DNA of 64,000 nt from Mesorhizobium sp. B2-4-15 (GTDB lineage: Bacteria; Pseudomonadota; Alphaproteobacteria; Rhizobiales; Rhizobiaceae): assembly GCF_006658505.1 (NCBI RefSeq), contig NZ_VFUZ01000006.1:124001-188000 (forward strand), written 5' to 3'. The notes beneath the pieces are model-generated. The model made no database searches, was not told where the DNA came from, and saw only the letters and a program-made list of their open reading frames with translations. A program made the translations under genes and the position numbers. Numbering within the stretch: position 1 is the stretch's first letter; each line of letters opens with the position of its first letter. This document shows, piece after piece, positions 61,824-64,000 of this stretch.

Positions 61824-63342
61824 CGTTGAGGTCGCTCGCGTTCTTAAGGGGCAATCGGCGCTCGTTGCCGGAGGGTAGCGGGCTGCAGGACCGGACGAAC
61901 CAGGCATCGCAGGCAAGCACCTTGTCCGGGTTCATGATCGACTGATCGTCCAGTGCTCTTTTCACCCGCTCCATTGCGGCGAGTTTCGTCGGGTCGGCTG
62001 TCGCCAGCAGGGAATGGATGCGCTTCGACCCAACGCCATGCTCGGCGGAAAAGGAACCGCCAATCTCCCGAAGCTGTTGATACAGGACGTCCTCGACCGC
62101 CTTCGCGATGTGAGGAGCCAGCGGACCCTGGCGGTTGAGCACGATATGCAGGTTCCCATCGGCCAGATGGCCGAAGACATAGGGCACAAGTTCCGATTCG
62201 ATCCCGGCAAGGCCGGGTATGATCCTTTCGAGATAGGTTGAAATCTCCGACAATGGCACGGATACGTCGAAGGAAGGCGCATTGGGATGAGCGCGGTAAA
62301 GCACGCCGGTGTCCTCGCGCAGCCGCCACAAATCGTCCTCCTGCCGCCGTGAGCCGGCAATGATGCCGGTCGCTTCGGGATAGCGGTCCATCGCTTCCGA
62401 ATAAATCCGCTCGAAATCCTCGCGCAGCGCGTCTTCGCGGGCCCCGCCAAGCGACAGCAGGAGAAACAGCGGCTGCTCGGGCGCAACCCCGGGTTCTGAC
62501 CATCCATGCGCGGCGGCAGCCAGCCCGAAATACGAGTTCCACATCGCCTCCGCCGCGCGCAGATGCCCGACATCCGATTCCAGCGCCATGCGGATGGTCT
62601 GCAAAGCCGCCTCGACCGACGGCAGGCCGAACAGCGCGGTGGCGGTGGCTCGCGGCGAAGGGTCGAGCTTGACGACCACGCGGGTGACGATGCCGAGCGT
62701 GCCCTCGGCGCCGATGAAGAGATGCTTCAGGTCGTAGCCGGCGGAATTCTTCACCACCCGGGTCAGATCGGAATAGATTGATCCGTCGGCCAGCACGGCC
62801 TCGAGGCCAAGCACGCGATGGCGCATGACGCCATTGCGAAAGGCCATTACCCCACCGGCATTGGTGGACACCATGCCGCCGATCGTGGCCGAGCCGCGCG
62901 CGGCAAGGTCTATGCCCGGTTCCAGCCGGTGTTCGAGCGCGGCCTCCTGCAGGGCTTCCAGAGTGACGCCGGCGCCGACCACCGCGACGCGCTCGACCGG
63001 ATCGAGCCGATCGATGCGGTTCATGCGCGCCGTCGACAGGACGATCTCGCCGGGACGCGAAATGCTGCCCCCGACCAGGCCGGTCCGTCCGCCTTGCGGC
63101 ACAATGGGAACCTCGTTGCGGCGGCAGATGCGCACCACTGCCGCGACCTCCTCCGTCGACGAAGGCGTGACAATAATGCCGGCGCCGCAATCCGTGCCGT
63201 TCAACCCAAAGTCGATTGCCGTGGCATCGTCGCCGGTCCGCACGTTCGAGGCGCCGACGACACCGCGGATGCTGTCGACGACAGGCAATGGCACCGCCTG
63301 GCCTATCCAGCTCGTTTGCCCTGGAGAAGCGCCGCCGCTCAT
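61816..63342 (-). CDS. FAD-binding oxidoreductase (GlcD / D-lactate or D-2-hydroxyacid dehydrogenase type)
   Basis: A 508-residue flavoprotein with an N-terminal FAD_binding_4 domain (VPQGGRTGLVGGSI, GATIGGMVSTNAGG-like TIGGMVSTNAGGVMAFRNG, GAEGTLGIVT) and a C-terminal FAD-oxidase_C domain (GHLADGNLHIVLN, SAEHGVGSKRI). It oxidises D-2-hydroxyacids such as D-lactate, glycolate or 2-hydroxyglutarate. Its ATG overlaps the aminotransferase stop by 4 bases, and its stop overlaps the peptidase-ATPase start, so the three genes are co-translated. Confidence 0.9.
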   Translation of the reverse strand: MSGGASPGQTSWIGQAVPLPVVDSIRGVVGASNVRTGDDATAIDFGLNGTDCGAGIIVTPSSTEEVAAVVRICRRNEVPIVPQGGRTGLVGGSISRPGEIVLSTARMNRIDRLDPVERVAVVGAGVTLEALQEAALEHRLEPGIDLAARGSATIGGMVSTNAGGVMAFRNGVMRHRVLGLEAVLADGSIYSDLTRVVKNSAGYDLKHLFIGAEGTLGIVTRVVVKLDPSPRATATALFGLPSVEAALQTIRMALESDVGHLRAAEAMWNSYFGLAAAAHGWSEPGVAPEQPLFLLLSLGGAREDALREDFERIYSEAMDRYPEATGIIAGSRRQEDDLWRLREDTGVLYRAHPNAPSFDVSVPLSEISTYLERIIPGLAGIESELVPYVFGHLADGNLHIVLNRQGPLAPHIAKAVEDVLYQQLREIGGSFSAEHGVGSKRIHSLLATADPTKLAAMERVKRALDDQSIMNPDKVLACDAWFVRSCSPLPSGNERRLPLKNASDLNDE

Positions 63343-64000
63343 TGTCCCGTCAATTCCTGGAGCGCAGTGATCAGCCGGTCGTTGTCCGCCGGGGAGCCGA
63401 TAGTGACGCGCAGAAAGCGCTCATAGCCGGCCTCACGCCACGCCTTGACGATAATCCCCTGCTCCAGGAGACCAGCGGCGAGGCTCGCACTGTCGCCCTT
63501 GCCCTCGAAGAACAGGAAGTTTGTTTGCGACGGCGCGACCTGGAAGCCAAAACCGGCGAGCGCGGCGGCGACACGGGCACGCTCGCCTCTGATGCGCCCC
63601 ACCGACGCCTTCATCCAACCTTCGTCGGCAAGGGCGGCAATAGCGGCTGTCTGCGCCGCGGCGTTGACGTTGAACGGCGTCTTCGCGGCGGCAATCACTC
63701 TCGCCAGTTCAAGGCCGGAACAGACGGCATAACCCGCGCGCAGTCCGGCCAGGCCATAAGCCTTCGAGAAGGTCCGCAGCACGACATGGTCGATAGAACT
63801 GTCGCGCAGAACCTCGATGCCGTCCGGCGCGCCGGGATCGGCAAACTCGAAATACGCCTCGTCGAGGACGAGAAGCGTGCCGGGCCGAACGGCGCCGATC
63901 AGCCGTCGCAAGCTGGAACGGTCGAGACCTGGGCCGACCGGGTTCCAGGGCGAGGATATGAAGACCACTCGTGGCCCGGCGGTGATCGCCGATTCGAGCG
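63339..64000 (-). CDS. Class I/II aminotransferase (HisC/Cobd-like), 5' end cut by window
   Basis: The C-terminal ~220 residues of a PLP aminotransferase. It has VFISSPWNPVGPGLD, LVLDEAYFEFADPG, the Schiff-base Lys in RTFSKAYGLAGLRAGYA and the C-terminal substrate-binding FLRVTIGSPADNDRLI. The frame is open to the window edge, so the start is outside. HisC or aromatic aminotransferases fit best. It is the visible first gene of the importer operon, and it would transaminate an amino acid imported by the ABC system (inference). Confidence 0.88.
   Translation of the reverse strand, partial: LESAITAGPRVVFISSPWNPVGPGLDRSSLRRLIGAVRPGTLLVLDEAYFEFADPGAPDGIEVLRDSSIDHVVLRTFSKAYGLAGLRAGYAVCSGLELARVIAAAKTPFNVNAAAQTAAIAALADEGWMKASVGRIRGERARVAAALAGFGFQVAPSQTNFLFFEGKGDSASLAAGLLEQGIIVKAWREAGYERFLRVTIGSPADNDRLITALQELTGQ

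Noticed and set aside
1..64000. tRNA, rRNA, CRISPR arrays, complete insertion sequences, phage genes
   Set aside because: I scanned for cloverleaf-like genes, regularly spaced repeats, intact transposases and integrases, and saw none I could support. Small or divergent RNAs could be missed by eye.

Overview
This 64 kb, high-GC (roughly 60% or more by eye) window looks like chromosome or a large replicon of an alphaproteobacterium of the order Hyphomicrobiales (Rhizobiales), most likely Mesorhizobium or a close relative. The grounds are an ExoF/ExoP-style exopolysaccharide (EPS) locus, a small DUF768 protein (a family I know mainly from Mesorhizobium), a GlxA-type AraC regulator and many ABC uptake systems. 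The species assignment is inference. I recognise no rRNA, tRNA or CRISPR array.

Region 1 (1-27.4 kb) is a polysaccharide locus. Two minus-strand blocks surround a regulatory island. The first block (8773 down to 1) encodes a nucleotidyltransferase, a PLP aminotransferase, an initiating sugar transferase, a 4,6-dehydratase/epimerase, a secreted beta-propeller protein, an ExoF-like export protein, a methyltransferase and a type I secretion ABC transporter that runs off the window. The island (9.3-12.8 kb) holds a LuxR-type response regulator, an HWE-family sensor kinase and a second LuxR-type regulator preceded by a perfect inverted repeat. The second block (22416 down to 13418) encodes a glycosyltransferase, a Wzy-like polymerase, an AsnB-like amidotransferase, an ExoP-like co-polymerase and a protein fusing a P-loop kinase to a Wzx-like flippase. 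On the plus strand lie a single-module adenylation-carrier-thioesterase protein and an RTX glycoside-hydrolase-like protein, a plausible substrate of the type I exporter. The set suggests an EPS containing a 4-amino-4,6-dideoxy sugar and possibly an amino-acid substituent.

Region 2 (27.4-36.8 kb) is a mosaic. It holds DUF768, a GlxA-family regulator and a QuiC-type 3-dehydroshikimate dehydratase. Next comes an encapsulin nanocompartment operon (DyP peroxidase with a C-terminal cargo tag, then the shell protein), a Rieske-fused flavoprotein reductase behind a textbook sigma-54 promoter, and an FMN reductase. Gene wreckage lies between these genes: a LysR 3' remnant, a frameshifted small gene, an NDH-2 remnant and an IS481-like transposase tail.

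Region 3 (36.8-48.5 kb) is one long minus-strand unit. It encodes acetone-carboxylase-like subunits AcxA-AcxB-AcxC, two short-chain dehydrogenases and a glycine-betaine-type ABC importer with a double-length permease. A LuxR-type regulator is divergent from it.

Region 4 (48.6-64 kb) is catabolic. It contains an arginase/ornithine cyclodeaminase pair with a divergent Lrp regulator. A (hydro)quinone-type aromatic cluster follows, with maleylacetate reductase, a LysR regulator, a VOC dioxygenase, a hydrolase and a fused dioxygenase-hydrolase. Last is a polar amino-acid ABC importer whose ATPase is fused to a DUF2817 peptidase-like domain, next to a GlcD-like flavoprotein and a HisC-like aminotransferase cut by the window end.
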